Source: an uncultured Chlorobiota bacterium
GTDB lineage: Bacteria > Bacteroidota > Ignavibacteria > UBA10030 > UBA6906
Length of the DNA stretch: 64,000 bases
Reading direction: 5' to 3'
Assembly (NCBI GenBank): GCA_900696645.1
Contig: CAADGV010000042.1
Location: 76,363 to 140,362, forward strand
The position numbers and the translations under genes were made by a program. The notes beneath the pieces are model-generated. The model was not told the origin of the DNA. It worked only from the letters and a program-made list of their open reading frames with translations, and ran no database searches. This document shows, one piece after another, positions 1 to 7,743 of this stretch (positions are counted from its first letter, which is position 1; every line of letters begins with the position of its first letter).

Positions 1-1126
1 TTGTAAGCTGGGCACTGTTCCCATCCACCGAACCGACTGCGAACGCGTTGACAGGGGTCGTCACGCGATTTTTCGGCGGGGTGATCGTCATGTACGGTCC
101 GGGCAATGCGCCGCCTGTGCAATTTCCGGCAGATCCGCTCGGGCCGCAATTTCCTGCCGACCAAATCACAACGGCGCCTGCAGCCTCGACGTTATCCATC
201 AAACTCCAGTAATTTTGTCCGCCCGTGCACAAATCGGTTGCGTTCGTATACCACGAGCAATTGATAACATCCGGAACATCTTCAACTGTATTCGGATTGC
301 CGTCAGGATTCACCGCCCATTGAAACGCCCCTGTGTACGAACTCGACCCCGCAATCCAATATGCGCCCGGCGCAACGCCAACAGTGTCGGCGGTCGCGGG
401 ATTGTAGCCCGTCATGATACCCATTGTATGTGTGCCGTGTCCCGGACTGTCGGAATCGGTCGGAAATGATCCACTGCCGTACCACGCGTGCTGCGGTTGA
501 ACACCGGGCAGTGTTCCGCGCCAGCGTGTTGAAAGCGCCACGTGATTGCCATTCACGCCGGTATCAATGTTCATCACTAATCGCCCTTTTCCGGTGATAC
601 CTGCCCGCCAAAGCGCCGGCGCATTCACAACACGCAGTCCCGGTTCGGTTGAAGCAACGCGATTGCCTGTTTCCCTGAACTCCATCAATCCGTCGAACAT
701 CACTTCCGGTTCCAGAAATACTATCTCTACATCAGGCCGGCCGGCAATGGCTTCGATGGCAGGCCGCAATGCTGTGACGTGAATGAGATTGTCGATCCAG
801 AAACCCTCGTAGAATGCAACACGCCGGCTCGCTACTTCTTCTGAGAGGAATGCAAGTAGGGGCCCCTGGGTTTCAGACGCCTTCTGTTGCAAGGCGGTAG
901 TCACTTCAAAATTGCGCTGTTGACGTGTTGCGTTTCGCTGTTTGAGAGATGCGTCCAGCGCTTGAATATCGACACGGTCACGAAGGCGAACAACAACAGA
1001 AACAAGCTCGTTATCCGATATGCTTGCAAGCTTTGCCTGCAAGGGCGGTTCTATTTCGCCTCCCCATCCGGAAACGGGAAAGCAAAGAACGAAGGCCGCG
1101 ATGAAAACGATTCGTGCTGCTGACAT
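1..1126 (-). CDS. Subtilisin-like serine protease (S8 family), C-terminus beyond the window
   Basis: Secreted serine endopeptidase of the subtilase family. I read it directly from the minus strand: the frame stays open from an ATG to the window edge, about 375 residues. Residues 1-22 form a signal peptide, and 38-145 look like an I9-type propeptide. The catalytic domain begins near 178, with Asp188 in NIDTG and His230 in GHGTH. The oxyanion-hole Asn is in WSAGN near 326. The catalytic Ser block (GTSMA type) must lie beyond the left edge, so activity cannot be confirmed. A type IX sorting tail would be expected in the missing part, by analogy with such proteins in this group. It lies downstream of the receptor gene, behind a terminator-like hairpin, so it is probably transcribed separately. 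Confidence 0.87.
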   Translation of the reverse strand, partial: MSAARIVFIAAFVLCFPVSGWGGEIEPPLQAKLASISDNELVSVVVRLRDRVDIQALDASLKQRNATRQQRNFEVTTALQQKASETQGPLLAFLSEEVASRRVAFYEGFWIDNLIHVTALRPAIEAIAGRPDVEIVFLEPEVMFDGLMEFRETGNRVASTEPGLRVVNAPALWRAGITGKGRLVMNIDTGVNGNHVALSTRWRGTLPGVQPQHAWYGSGSFPTDSDSPGHGTHTMGIMTGYNPATADTVGVAPGAYWIAGSSSYTGAFQWAVNPDGNPNTVEDVPDVINCSWYTNATDLCTGGQNYWSLMDNVEAAGAVVIWSAGNCGPSGSAGNCTGGALPGPYMTITPPKNRVTTPVNAFAVGSVDGNSAQLT

Positions 1127-1174
1127 AGTACACTCCGGTTTGATGATCGGCTTGTGGTGTAACGGGGATAAATA

Positions 1175-1200
1175 AGGGAGCAGCAATTACTCTGCTCCCT
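1175..1200 (-). terminator. Rho-independent terminator after the TonB-dependent receptor gene
   Basis: A perfect 9-bp stem (AGGGAGCAG / CTGCTCCCT) with an 8-nt loop lies 48 bp after the receptor stop codon. On the minus strand it is followed by TATTTATCC, a weak T-rich tail. It separates the receptor from the downstream protease gene. Confidence 0.6.
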
Positions 1201-1248
1201 TCATTTGGTAATCAATTTTGCATGAAGATGCAAGAAATATGCGCCGGC

Positions 1249-3429
1249 TTACAACCCGATTTCGATACCCGCAGTAACAAATCTCGGCAAACCGACTTTG
1301 ATTCCTTCCGGCCTGCGCGAAGCAATGTATCTCTTGTCGAAGAGATTCTTGATAGAAAGTGAGCATGCCGCATTCAGCGGCTCGATGCCGTAGCGTGCGG
1401 AAAGATCGAACACAACATGTGCGGGAATGAGGCCCGTCAGTCCGTTGGTTGTTGCCTGTACGGTATTGAACTCATCGGAGAACTGTTTGTCGATGTAATT
1501 TGCCGTCGCCTGCACGGATCCGCCGAACGGCGCAAGGAGCGCGACGGACGAGGAGACGAACCATTTTGGTGCGTAGGGTAGTGAATTGCCTTTTACATTA
1601 ATCCGATTGCCGGATTGTGTGAGAAATCTATCGGCACTGAATGTCGCACGGACGTACGTTGCGTTAGTATTGAGAATAACAGAATATTCCGACTCGAGCA
1701 TCTGACCGAGGTCGATTGTAAAGCCTGCTTCGGCTCCGATGTGGCGGCTTCTGCCTCCGTTGACCAATCCGGTTCCCGTCCCGCCCGACGATTGCGATAC
1801 AGGAATAATCTGATTCGAGAAGTCAAGGAAGAATCCCGTTACTTCAACAGCGATACCATCTACCGGTGAAAGGCGCATGCCGAGCTCGTAATTCCAGCTC
1901 AACTCTGCATCAAGATTGAGCGCCTCGCCCGCGCTCGTGATAGCATCCTTGACACGCGGCGGGGCAAAACCACGATGAACGCCTGCAAACACCGACGAGC
2001 CTTCGCTCAACTGGTAGCTGATGCCGAGACCGGGGATCAACTGCAACAAGTTGCTTCCGGCGACAAGATTCGTATCTCTCACAACTCCGTTAAACTGCCC
2101 CCGCATGATATTACGGTTGTATGAGAATGATTCGAGACGGATGCCCGGACTGACGACAAGCCTGTCTGTGATGTAGGTTCTGTTTTGAACAAAAGCGCTC
2201 CGGGCGTAGCCTGTTCTGATTTCATCATCACGCATATTTCCCGAGGATGAATTGAAAGTCGTGCCCAAGATGAGTTGCTCAAAAGCTCGTTCATACAAAA
2301 ATCTGAATCCGAGATCGAGTTCATTCCTGACACCCGCGAGTTGGTGAGTCATCGAGAAGCGGGGTTCAATGCCGGCCACTTCAAACTGGCGGTTGCGATT
2401 CCCCGTCTGATTCCGCATGTAGAGGGCGCCGCCCGGAACTGTAGTGTCTCCATGAACAACACCTGTGCGGTTCGTTGTTGTGCTTGCGCGTCCGAATTCC
2501 TGCCGGCGCCAGTTGCGTGTTGTGGTGTAGCCGAACACTGTTGTGCGGAGACTTACGCCCTGAGCAAACACGTAATCATACGTTGCGTTGGCCGAGTACC
2601 GGCGGATGTTCAGTTCGTCGTCCGGGGCAACGTTCGTGAAGTAATCCCCGTTGTCATACATCGTCTGTGTCAGCCCGACGTAGGTGGAGTTCGAGTTCTC
2701 GTCGTACGCGGAGAGTTTGACGCCCAATACCGACTGCTCGCCGAGAATGAACTTGAGTTTTGTTGAGAGATCGCTGATGCGAAAGCGCGTCGTCACGAGG
2801 TTATCCGCCTGACGCCGCAGGAGATTCACTTGTGCTCCGACGTTTCCGGATGTTGTACCGTACTTCAGAAGAGTAGTAAAAAATCCGTCGTTGCCGATGT
2901 GCGCATTCAGGCTGCCGGAAGGTTCAGCAGGCGGGTCGGCGGTAATGTAGTTGATAACGCCCCCGATTGTCTGGGGGCCGAAGAGTATCGAGCCGCTGCC
3001 CTTCAAGACTTCAAGTCGCGCCATCCGGTCGATAGAAGGGGTGTAGTACATTTCAGGTTCGCCGTACGGAGCGAGCGCGATGGGCACACCATCTTCGAGC
3101 ATCAACAAGTTGCGGCTGCGGTCGGGGTTCAATCCGCGCACGCCGAGATTCAGCCGGAGTCCGACACCTTCCTCATCAACGGCATGAAGTCCGGTGATCG
3201 TGCGCAGGATTTCGTTTCCGCTAATGGGGGCAAGCCGCCGCAGATTTGCGGGGGTGATGATGTTGGCAGAGCCCGGAACGCGATCAAGCATGCCCTGTTT
3301 TCGTCCAATGACGTCAACTTGAGGTAACTCGTACGACGTGGTCGCAGTGTCGGAAGCCTCAGTCGTTTGCGCTTGTGTAGAGATTATCAACAGCGCTATG
3401 AGAAAGAGAGAGAGAAGAAGACGTTTCAT
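1249..3429 (-). CDS. TonB-dependent outer-membrane receptor, FecA-like
   Basis: Outer-membrane gated barrel that imports an iron chelate or similar ligand using TonB energy. The 726-residue protein has a signal peptide (1-20), a TonB-box-like stretch (LPQVDVIG near 35) and a plug domain (about 50-165) with the blocks GVRGLNPDRS, LLMLEDGVPIALAPYGEP and FGPQTIGGVINY. The plug wording is closest to ferric-citrate receptors of the FecA type. The rest is a long beta-barrel. The start has a good ribosome site (AGGAA seven bases upstream). It is the last gene of the iron block that starts with fur, so iron control is likely. The substrate is inferred from similarity only. No FecR/FecI partner lies beside it. 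Confidence 0.9.
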   Translation of the reverse strand: MKRLLLSLFLIALLIISTQAQTTEASDTATTSYELPQVDVIGRKQGMLDRVPGSANIITPANLRRLAPISGNEILRTITGLHAVDEEGVGLRLNLGVRGLNPDRSRNLLMLEDGVPIALAPYGEPEMYYTPSIDRMARLEVLKGSGSILFGPQTIGGVINYITADPPAEPSGSLNAHIGNDGFFTTLLKYGTTSGNVGAQVNLLRRQADNLVTTRFRISDLSTKLKFILGEQSVLGVKLSAYDENSNSTYVGLTQTMYDNGDYFTNVAPDDELNIRRYSANATYDYVFAQGVSLRTTVFGYTTTRNWRRQEFGRASTTTNRTGVVHGDTTVPGGALYMRNQTGNRNRQFEVAGIEPRFSMTHQLAGVRNELDLGFRFLYERAFEQLILGTTFNSSSGNMRDDEIRTGYARSAFVQNRTYITDRLVVSPGIRLESFSYNRNIMRGQFNGVVRDTNLVAGSNLLQLIPGLGISYQLSEGSSVFAGVHRGFAPPRVKDAITSAGEALNLDAELSWNYELGMRLSPVDGIAVEVTGFFLDFSNQIIPVSQSSGGTGTGLVNGGRSRHIGAEAGFTIDLGQMLESEYSVILNTNATYVRATFSADRFLTQSGNRINVKGNSLPYAPKWFVSSSVALLAPFGGSVQATANYIDKQFSDEFNTVQATTNGLTGLIPAHVVFDLSARYGIEPLNAACSLSIKNLFDKRYIASRRPEGIKVGLPRFVTAGIEIGL

Positions 3430-3534
3430 AGATGTTTCCTTCCAGGGAATATGATGAACTGATACTACGGCTCCTCACATCCGCTTTCTTGACATCCCCG
3501 AACACCTTCTTTATATTGAAGACGAAAGGGAATG

Positions 3535-3550
3535 CACATCCGCGGATGTG
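3535..3550. promoter_or_regulatory. Perfect 16-bp palindrome upstream of the receptor gene
   Basis: CACATCCGCGGATGTG is a perfect inverted repeat with no spacer, about 106 bp upstream of the receptor start. A half copy (CACATCCGC) occurs again near 3476. It could be an operator for the receptor gene, but it does not resemble a Fur or DtxR box. Confidence 0.35.
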
Positions 3551-3566
3551 ATGACCTTTTCTGTAG

Positions 3567-3611
3567 AGCGTGCTCATTTCCTCGCCAAAGGTATGATGAG
3601 CACGCTTTTTT
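3567..3611 (+). terminator. Terminator-like hairpin between the feo operon and the receptor gene
   Basis: An 11-bp perfect stem (AGCGTGCTCAT / ATGAGCACGCT, with an 18-nt loop) is followed by six T on the plus strand. No plus-strand gene is recognised upstream. On the minus strand, where the genes lie, there is no T-run after the stem, so it may act as a pause or processing hairpin between feo and the receptor. Confidence 0.4.
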
Positions 3612-3627
3612 GTTGATGAACAAAACG

Positions 3628-3813
3628 CTAAGAGCCCCGCTGCTGCGTCGTGGCAATTCCGGTCCTGATTCTTTCGAGAACATCGGACGAACAGGCGCAA
3701 CTCTGTCCGCACGCTCTCCGTTTCGCACGTTGCCGTTTCCGTATCTCATGACGGACGAGAAGAAATGCTGTCACAGCCACAATCATCAGCGATGTAATTT
3801 GTTGCCAATCCAT
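3628..3813 (-). CDS. FeoB-associated Cys-rich membrane protein
   Basis: A 61-residue inner-membrane peptide that accompanies FeoB in many anaerobes. The start MDWQQITSLM lies one base beyond the feoB stop, so the two are translationally coupled. One transmembrane helix (about 5-20) is followed by a basic stretch (RHEIRKRQRAKRR) and a short cysteine cluster (CGQSCAC), which is the usual layout of this family. The role is thought to be assistance in ferrous iron transport or delivery, but the mechanism is not established. The tail after the cysteines is longer than usual. A longer upstream start in the same frame exists, but it would overlap feoB. Confidence 0.75.
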   Translation of the reverse strand: MDWQQITSLMIVAVTAFLLVRHEIRKRQRAKRRACGQSCACSSDVLERIRTGIATTQQRGS

Positions 3814-3814
3814 T

Positions 3815-5935
3815 CTACACTCCAAATCCCCAAAGCAAACCGACCCTGTACACCACAAACGTCACCACGTACGCAAGCGCTGTCATATAGCCGAGCTGGA
3901 ACAAAGGCCATTTCCATGAGTTTGTTTCCCGCTTCAATACGGCGAGCGTCGACATGCACTGCATGGCAAGAACGTAGTACACCATCACGCAAATTGCCGT
4001 CAGGGCGGTCCATACGGGAAGCCCCGTTTCGGGATCGATGTCGTTCCTCATCTGTTGCTGAAGTGAGAGGGAGCCCGACTCATCGTCAGAGTTCTGGATG
4101 TTATAGATAGTTCCCATCGTACTGACGAACACTTCACGCTGCAACAGCGAGGCGATAATTCCAATTCCAATCTTCCAATCAAATCCCAGCGGCTTGATAA
4201 CCGGCTCAATCAGTTGTCCCGCCTTGCCCACAAAACTGTGCTGCAATTGTTCTGCGGGCGTTACTCCTTCAACTCTCGGATATGTCGCGAGGAACCAGAG
4301 AATGATTGACACTCCGAGGATGATTGTGCCGGCGTTTTTCAGAAACAGCTTCGATCTCTCCCACATTTGCAACAGAACGGACTTTAGCGAAGGCAGCTTG
4401 TACGGCGGAAGCTCCATTATAAAGAGCGGCGCCGCTCCGCGAAGCAATGTCTTCTTGAAGAGCCAAGCCATACTGAGCGCCATCACGAGTCCCAGCAAGT
4501 ACATCGACAGCAACGTCAGAGCCGGGAGCGAGAGAAAACCCAGAACGTGATCGTGAGGAATGAATGCGGCAATCAGCAACGCATACACCGGAAGCCGTGC
4601 GCTGCAACTGACAAGCGGCGACACAAGCATCGTTACGAGACGATCTTTCGGGCTTTCAATAGTACGGGTTGCCATGATTCCCGGAATTGCGCAGGCGAAT
4701 GAACTGAGCATGGGAATGAATGACTTGCCGTGCAGCCCGACTTTGCTCATGAGCCTGTCCATAATGAACGCTGCACGCGCCATATATCCGGTATCTTCAA
4801 GCAGGCCAAGGAAGAGAAAGAGAAACAGGATTTGCGGGAGAAAGGTAACAACCGCCGCGACTCCGGCAAGGCCGCCATTGATCAGAAGATCGCGCAAATC
4901 ACCGGCGGGCATTACTTCGTGAATGTGATTGCCAATCGAGTCAAAACCCTCGCCGATAAGATCCATCGGAACTGTTGCCCAGGTAAAGATCGTCTGGAAA
5001 ATCAGCGCCATAAGCCCGACAAAAATGACGAAGCCCCATATCCTGTGAGTAAACACGCGGTCAAGTTTGTCACTTGTGCTGAGCGCGGAAGTCTGAGCTT
5101 GCGTTACTGCTTTCCCGCACACACTCTTTATCCATTCATAGCGCGCCTCGACTACAACCGACTGCCGGTCGATTCCCATGAAATCGAGGCGTTCATGATC
5201 TTTCTGCACGTGGGCAAGAAGCTCCGGTGCAAACCGGTCGCGGTGTTCTTCAAGAGCTTCCGGCGATGTAAGAAGCGTCAGAGCTTCGTCAAATGCCGAG
5301 TTTTCATTGAGCTTGTGGTACTGTTGCAGCAGACCGACCAGTTCCCCGCACTCCTCTTCAACAAGAGCCGGCATACTCCACGGCCGCTTTTGTGCGGTTC
5401 GGGATTGTGCATTGGCAATGCTCTCTTTCAGTTCGTTGATGCCGATTCCCTTGTTTGCGATTGTAGCAACAACCGGCACGCCGAGTTCACGCTCGAGCAT
5501 CTTGACATCTACTTCAATACCTGCCTCTTCTGCAACATCAATCATATTCAATGCGACAACTACCGGAATTTGCCTGTCGAGAATCTGGCTCACAAGGTAC
5601 AGGTTTCGTTCGATGTTGCTCGCATCCACAACGCACACGACCACATCGGGCCTCTGCGTATGTTCGGCGCGACCGAGAAGGATGTCGGTTGCAATTTTCT
5701 CATCGGGGGAAGTGGCATTCAGGCTGTAGGTGCCCGGCAAATCGAGAAGCGTTGCCTCCGAATTGCCCGCTAATGTGAGACGGCCTTCTTTTTTCTCGAC
5801 CGTCACGCCGGGATAGTTGCCGACCTTTTGCCGCAAACCCGTAAGCGCATTGAAGAGAGTCGTCTTCCCGCAATTCGGATTACCGATGAGGGCAACGTAT
5901 CGCACACGAACCTGTTTGACTGTTTCAAATGTCAT
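3815..5935 (-). CDS. feoB: Ferrous iron transport protein B (first copy)
   Basis: Inner-membrane Fe(II) importer with a cytoplasmic GTPase. The 706 residues are of full family length. The G domain shows G1 GNPNCGKTT (18-26), G3 DLPGTYSL (65-72), G4 NMID (130-133) and a G5-like IANKGIG region. A helical spacer follows. Two gate repeats carry conserved cysteines, for example in SSFACAIPGIMATRTIES and VSPLVSCSARLP. The start overlaps the feoA stop by four bases (ATGA), so it is coupled to feoA. It is followed at once by the Cys-rich partner. The position behind fur points to control by iron status. A second, different FeoB is encoded near 21 kb. Confidence 0.97.
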   Translation of the reverse strand: MTFETVKQVRVRYVALIGNPNCGKTTLFNALTGLRQKVGNYPGVTVEKKEGRLTLAGNSEATLLDLPGTYSLNATSPDEKIATDILLGRAEHTQRPDVVVCVVDASNIERNLYLVSQILDRQIPVVVALNMIDVAEEAGIEVDVKMLERELGVPVVATIANKGIGINELKESIANAQSRTAQKRPWSMPALVEEECGELVGLLQQYHKLNENSAFDEALTLLTSPEALEEHRDRFAPELLAHVQKDHERLDFMGIDRQSVVVEARYEWIKSVCGKAVTQAQTSALSTSDKLDRVFTHRIWGFVIFVGLMALIFQTIFTWATVPMDLIGEGFDSIGNHIHEVMPAGDLRDLLINGGLAGVAAVVTFLPQILFLFLFLGLLEDTGYMARAAFIMDRLMSKVGLHGKSFIPMLSSFACAIPGIMATRTIESPKDRLVTMLVSPLVSCSARLPVYALLIAAFIPHDHVLGFLSLPALTLLSMYLLGLVMALSMAWLFKKTLLRGAAPLFIMELPPYKLPSLKSVLLQMWERSKLFLKNAGTIILGVSIILWFLATYPRVEGVTPAEQLQHSFVGKAGQLIEPVIKPLGFDWKIGIGIIASLLQREVFVSTMGTIYNIQNSDDESGSLSLQQQMRNDIDPETGLPVWTALTAICVMVYYVLAMQCMSTLAVLKRETNSWKWPLFQLGYMTALAYVVTFVVYRVGLLWGFGV

Positions 5936-6174
5936 GACGGTTCCTTGTGTACGAGTACTGTCTCGGCTTCAAGTTTGCGGAGTGAAAGGCGGTATCCCTT
6001 TACCCGAACCTCTATCGGATCGCCCATCGGGGCATAGCGGATTAACTCGATGGCTGTTCCTTTTGTCAGCCCCATTTCCATGAGTCGCTGGCGAACGCTT
6101 GAAGTCTTGGTGGTTATCCGGGCAATCGTGCCGCGTTCTCCGGGAGTTAACGTGCTAAGCGTTACTTCGTTCAT
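5932..6174 (-). CDS. feoA: FeoA family protein (adjacent to feoB)
   Basis: Small cytoplasmic SH3-like protein that binds and supports FeoB. The 80 residues from MNEVTLSTLTPGERG match family length. The core contains the signature LMEMGLTKGTAIELIRYAPMGDPIEVRVKGYRLSLRK, given here only by its first and last parts: MEMGLTKG and VKGYRLSLRK. An in-frame start 40 codons earlier would run into the second feoA copy, so I chose the internal ATG. It overlaps feoB by four bases and sits one base after the upstream feoA-like gene. Confidence 0.93.
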   Translation of the reverse strand: MNEVTLSTLTPGERGTIARITTKTSSVRQRLMEMGLTKGTAIELIRYAPMGDPIEVRVKGYRLSLRKLEAETVLVHKEPS

Positions 6175-6175
6175 G

Positions 6176-6415
6176 TTATTCGAATGATGAAACCACAATC
6201 GAGCTTGCAACAAGCTGATTGAGGCCGATACGTGTGTTGCAGACTTCGCATATAATAGTACCGCTGCCTTTGCTGACGCACCGGACGACGGCATTTTCGC
6301 AGAAGCCCATCTCGCGAAGCCGCATACAGAAATCCGGTTGCGAATTCAGTTGACGAATCCGTACTCTCTGTCCCATGGGAACATCTGTCAGTGAAAGATG
6401 ACTGTTGTGGTGCAT
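6176..6415 (-). CDS. feoA: Second FeoA domain protein, Cys-rich variant
   Basis: A 79-residue FeoA/SH3-like protein starting MHHNSHLSLTD. The family core is recognisable (MRLREMGFCENAVV...). Unlike the neighbouring copy, it carries five cysteines, including a CEVC pair near residues 57-60, and a His-rich N-terminus. These could bind metal, but that is inference. Tandem feoA genes before feoB are common in this phylum. It lies seven bases downstream of fur and one base upstream of the other feoA, so all are probably on one transcript. Confidence 0.85.
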   Translation of the reverse strand: MHHNSHLSLTDVPMGQRVRIRQLNSQPDFCMRLREMGFCENAVVRCVSKGSGTIICEVCNTRIGLNQLVASSIVVSSFE

Positions 6416-6422
6416 GGTATTC

Positions 6423-6866
6423 TCAAACCTTTTTCCTGCATTTGGAGCATGTGCCAAAAATCTGAATTGTCGTACTCTGAATTTCAAAGCCCTTGCTGTT
6501 TGCCATTTCTTCCTGAATCCGTTCAAGCCGGTCGCTTGTGAACTCGATGATATCACCGCAATTCAGGCAGATCATGTGGTGATGATGAGGCCGGCCAAAC
6601 GCCTTTTCGTACCGCGACGTGTTCTCCGCAAATCTGTACTTCGATACGAGACCGCACTCCTGTAGTACCTCGAGTGTGTTGTACACAGTCGCCTTCGACA
6701 CTTTCACGCCGTTTGAAATAAGCCGGTAGTACAACGCTTCCACATCAAAGTGACCCTGGCTCTGAAGAACAGCATCAAGAATAGCAAACCGCTCCGGCGT
6801 AGCTCGTTGCTTTCCGTTCGATTTGAGATGTTTGGTGAGAATTTCGTGAGCGGCTTGTGTGTCCAT
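6423..6866 (-). CDS. fur: Fur family metal-responsive transcriptional repressor
   Basis: DNA-binding repressor of iron-uptake genes. The 147 residues include a winged helix (about 20-85, RATPERFAILDAVL... VSKATVYNTLEVL) and a dimerisation/metal domain with HHHH, CLNCG and C-terminal CSKC, the structural zinc pairs. The residue after SRY is Glu (SRYEKAF), as in Fur-type sensors, whereas peroxide-sensing PerR usually has Asp there, so I favour Fur. It heads the feo operon. A perfect inverted repeat lies just upstream of its start, which suggests autoregulation. Confidence 0.92.
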   Translation of the reverse strand: MDTQAAHEILTKHLKSNGKQRATPERFAILDAVLQSQGHFDVEALYYRLISNGVKVSKATVYNTLEVLQECGLVSKYRFAENTSRYEKAFGRPHHHHMICLNCGDIIEFTSDRLERIQEEMANSKGFEIQSTTIQIFGTCSKCRKKV

Positions 6867-6877
6867 TCGTCTCGCCT

Positions 6878-6898
6878 TATTTAGAATTAGTCTAAATA
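6878..6898. promoter_or_regulatory. Fur/PerR-type operator upstream of fur
   Basis: An 8-bp perfect inverted repeat (TATTTAGA - 5 nt - TCTAAATA) begins 12 bp upstream of the fur start. The core TTAGAATTAGTCTAA matches 12 of 14 defined positions of the 7-1-7 PerR-type box (TTATAATNATTATAA). This is the likely autoregulatory site of the fur-feo operon. Confidence 0.65.
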
Positions 6899-7401
6899 AA
6901 AATAAGAACGGATTGGCCTGTTGTCAAGAGATATTCTGACAAATTCTTGATTTTGTTTGAGCGATACCAATTGCTACAAACGACCAATACAAACGACCAA
7001 ACTAATGAGACGGACTGCCGACCAGCTCCATTGATTTACAACAACTTACAGACACGCCAGCAAAAAACGAGTAAAACAAGTACTTGCCATATTTTACAAC
7101 AACTTACAGCAAAAACGTGCCACGAAGCGTAGACGAGACTACCTCAAAAAGCCGATTTGTACCACATGCGTAGACGGGTTTTTGGCGATTGTAGGCGGAT
7201 TTCAATGGGTGCGTGCGACCCGCTCAAAGGCAGGTCGCGCGGAAATAGTAGCAGGTCGCGCGTGAAAACGCAATTTTGAGCACGAATCGATATGCAGGTC
7301 GCGCGCGGAAATAGTAGCAGGTCGCGCGCGGCTGGGTGTCAGTCTTGCAGTCGTGGGTTGTCTAAAGGTTAAAAGCGACACAATGTCACGCAGGTAAGGG
7401 C
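6899..7401. other. Gene-free spacer with two kinds of short repeats
   Basis: About 500 bp between fur and the phage remnant. No convincing gene is visible. It contains two copies of the 17-mer TTTACAACAACTTACAG (7035-7051 and 7093-7109) and two copies of GCGTAGACG. Further right are four copies of GCAGGTCGCGCG arranged in two pairs. The first half is AT-rich and the second half is GC-rich, so it may join pieces of different origin. Confidence 0.6.
7230..7328. repeat. Four copies of GCAGGTCGCGCG in two pairs
   Basis: Copies start at 7230, 7251, 7294 and 7317. Within each pair the copies are 21 or 23 bp apart and are joined by the same linker, GGAAATAGTA or its near match. The spacing is about two helical turns. 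Stop codons interrupt the frame, so it is not coding repetition. It lies next to the phage repressor stump and could be an operator array or the remains of a small mobile element. Confidence 0.6.
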
Positions 7402-7743
7402 TTACTTTTTTCCTCGTTTTGAGCCCCGTTCGGGCTTCGCCGGCGTGGATTCCAACTTGGATGTTCGGCTCATCATGTAGACCCGCAACGCCATACGGAC
7501 CTGCTCATCGCTCATGCCGGTGGCTTCTTTGAACTCGCTCAGTGCCCGGAGGTCATCTATCATGTCCTTCATATCGTCGAGGGTGATCTCCTTACCTATT
7601 TCCTTCATATAGAGTTGCAGCTCCGCGAACACCGAGCGCTGCTCACTGCCTACGTACATTTCCCCCTCACCTGTCAGAAGCCAATTGATGTTGACCCCTG
7701 CCGCCCGGGGAACGGCAGAAGTTGGAACGCGCTGTGCGTGCAA
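7402..7743 (-). pseudogene. C-terminal stump of a phage CI-like repressor
   Basis: The readable part (about 100 residues) starts at AAGVNINWLLTGEGEMY, the signature that follows the helix-turn-helix in many phage repressors, and continues into a helical tail. The DNA-binding N-terminus is absent. Sequence upstream of about 7700 belongs to the oppositely oriented head-protein gene, so the repressor has been cut by a deletion. The Lys/Arg-rich end (RGSKRGKK) is intact. It cannot work as a repressor in this form. Its presence marks the control end of the lost prophage. Confidence 0.65.

Noticed and set aside
4730-5773. Plus-strand open frame of 347 codons
   Set aside because: It lies entirely antisense to feoB, and its sequence is Cys/His/Arg-rich without any family motif; feoB is certain.
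7230-7328. CRISPR array
   Set aside because: Four short, unevenly spaced repeats with almost identical linkers; there are no unique spacers and no cas genes.
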